DNA of 6,996 nt, taken from NCBI GenBank assembly GCA_003514765.1, contig DOOY01000241.1:1-6996 (forward strand), written 5' to 3'. Below are positions 6,953 to 6,996 of this stretch, in pieces. Source of the stretch: Nitrosomonas sp. (GTDB lineage: Bacteria > Pseudomonadota > Gammaproteobacteria > Burkholderiales > Nitrosomonadaceae). The notes under the pieces are model-generated. The model searched no databases and was not told where the DNA came from. It saw only the letters and a list, made by a program, of their open reading frames with translations. The position numbers and the translations under genes were made by a program. The stretch's first letter is position 1. Each line of letters opens with the position of its first letter.

Positions 6953-6996
6953 AAGTAATCAGACACTTTTCCTACAAATCGTCCATTATTGGCTCC
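6949..6996 (-). CDS. Possible 3' end of an upstream gene, overlapping the GGDEF-EAL start by ATGA
   Basis: Upstream of the ATG at 6952 only one minus-strand frame is open to the window edge. It encodes 15 residues ending GKVSDYL, with a TGA that overlaps the ATG as ATGA. Such a four-base overlap is typical of translationally coupled operon genes, and it would explain why the GGDEF-EAL gene lacks a good ribosome site. The fragment is too short to identify, and an open frame of this length can arise by chance. Confidence 0.3.
   Translation of the reverse strand, partial: GANNGRFVGKVSDYL

Noticed and set aside
1..6996. Mobile element, CRISPR array, tRNA or rRNA
   Set aside because: No transposase, terminal inverted repeats, regularly spaced repeats or tRNA/rRNA-like sequence was seen on either strand.

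Overview
The window looks like a chromosomal segment from a proteobacterium, most likely a betaproteobacterium. The grounds are a single-chain PurL with a fused glutaminase domain, a periplasmic ChaN-PDZ protein, a secreted M1-like metallopeptidase homologue and a GAF-GGDEF-EAL signalling protein. The impression of a Nitrosomonas-like ammonia oxidiser comes from remembered protein style, not from any search. I see no rRNA, tRNA, CRISPR array, insertion sequence, phage gene or replication origin.

Left part, plus strand (1-4050). The window opens inside the 3' end of purL (de novo purine synthesis), with the complete catalytic Cys-His-Glu set of its glutaminase domain. Its TAA stop overlaps the ATG of the next gene (TAATG). 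That gene encodes an exported ChaN/Tiki-superfamily protein with a C-terminal PDZ domain. After a 92-base gap comes an exported M1-type metallopeptidase homologue. It keeps the zinc ligands (one residue closer than usual) and the catalytic tyrosine, but has no GxMEN aminopeptidase motif. The three genes are probably at least partly co-transcribed. The second and third products would both act in the periplasm; a shared function is not shown.

Right part, minus strand (4112-6996). A convergent gene encodes a membrane-anchored cyclic-di-GMP protein: periplasmic sensor, HAMP, GAF, GGDEF, EAL. Every GGDEF and EAL catalytic residue I can identify is present. However, the reading frame is closed by an amber TAG at 4208-4210, exactly where the EAL family has the aromatic residue of its QGY/QGF motif. 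The same frame then continues for 31 more codons of unmistakable EAL C-terminus (IFSRPLPAEEL...) to a TAA at 4112. This is either a very recent nonsense mutation, a read-through codon, or a base error, and it is the most notable observation here. The gene is also clearly more AT-rich than the left part. It may be translationally coupled to an upstream gene that lies mostly outside the window (ATGA overlap).

There is no gene-free stretch above 300 bases. The gaps are 1931-2022, with one weak hairpin, and 4051-4111, where I see no convincing terminator. I found no evidence of a new multi-gene system.
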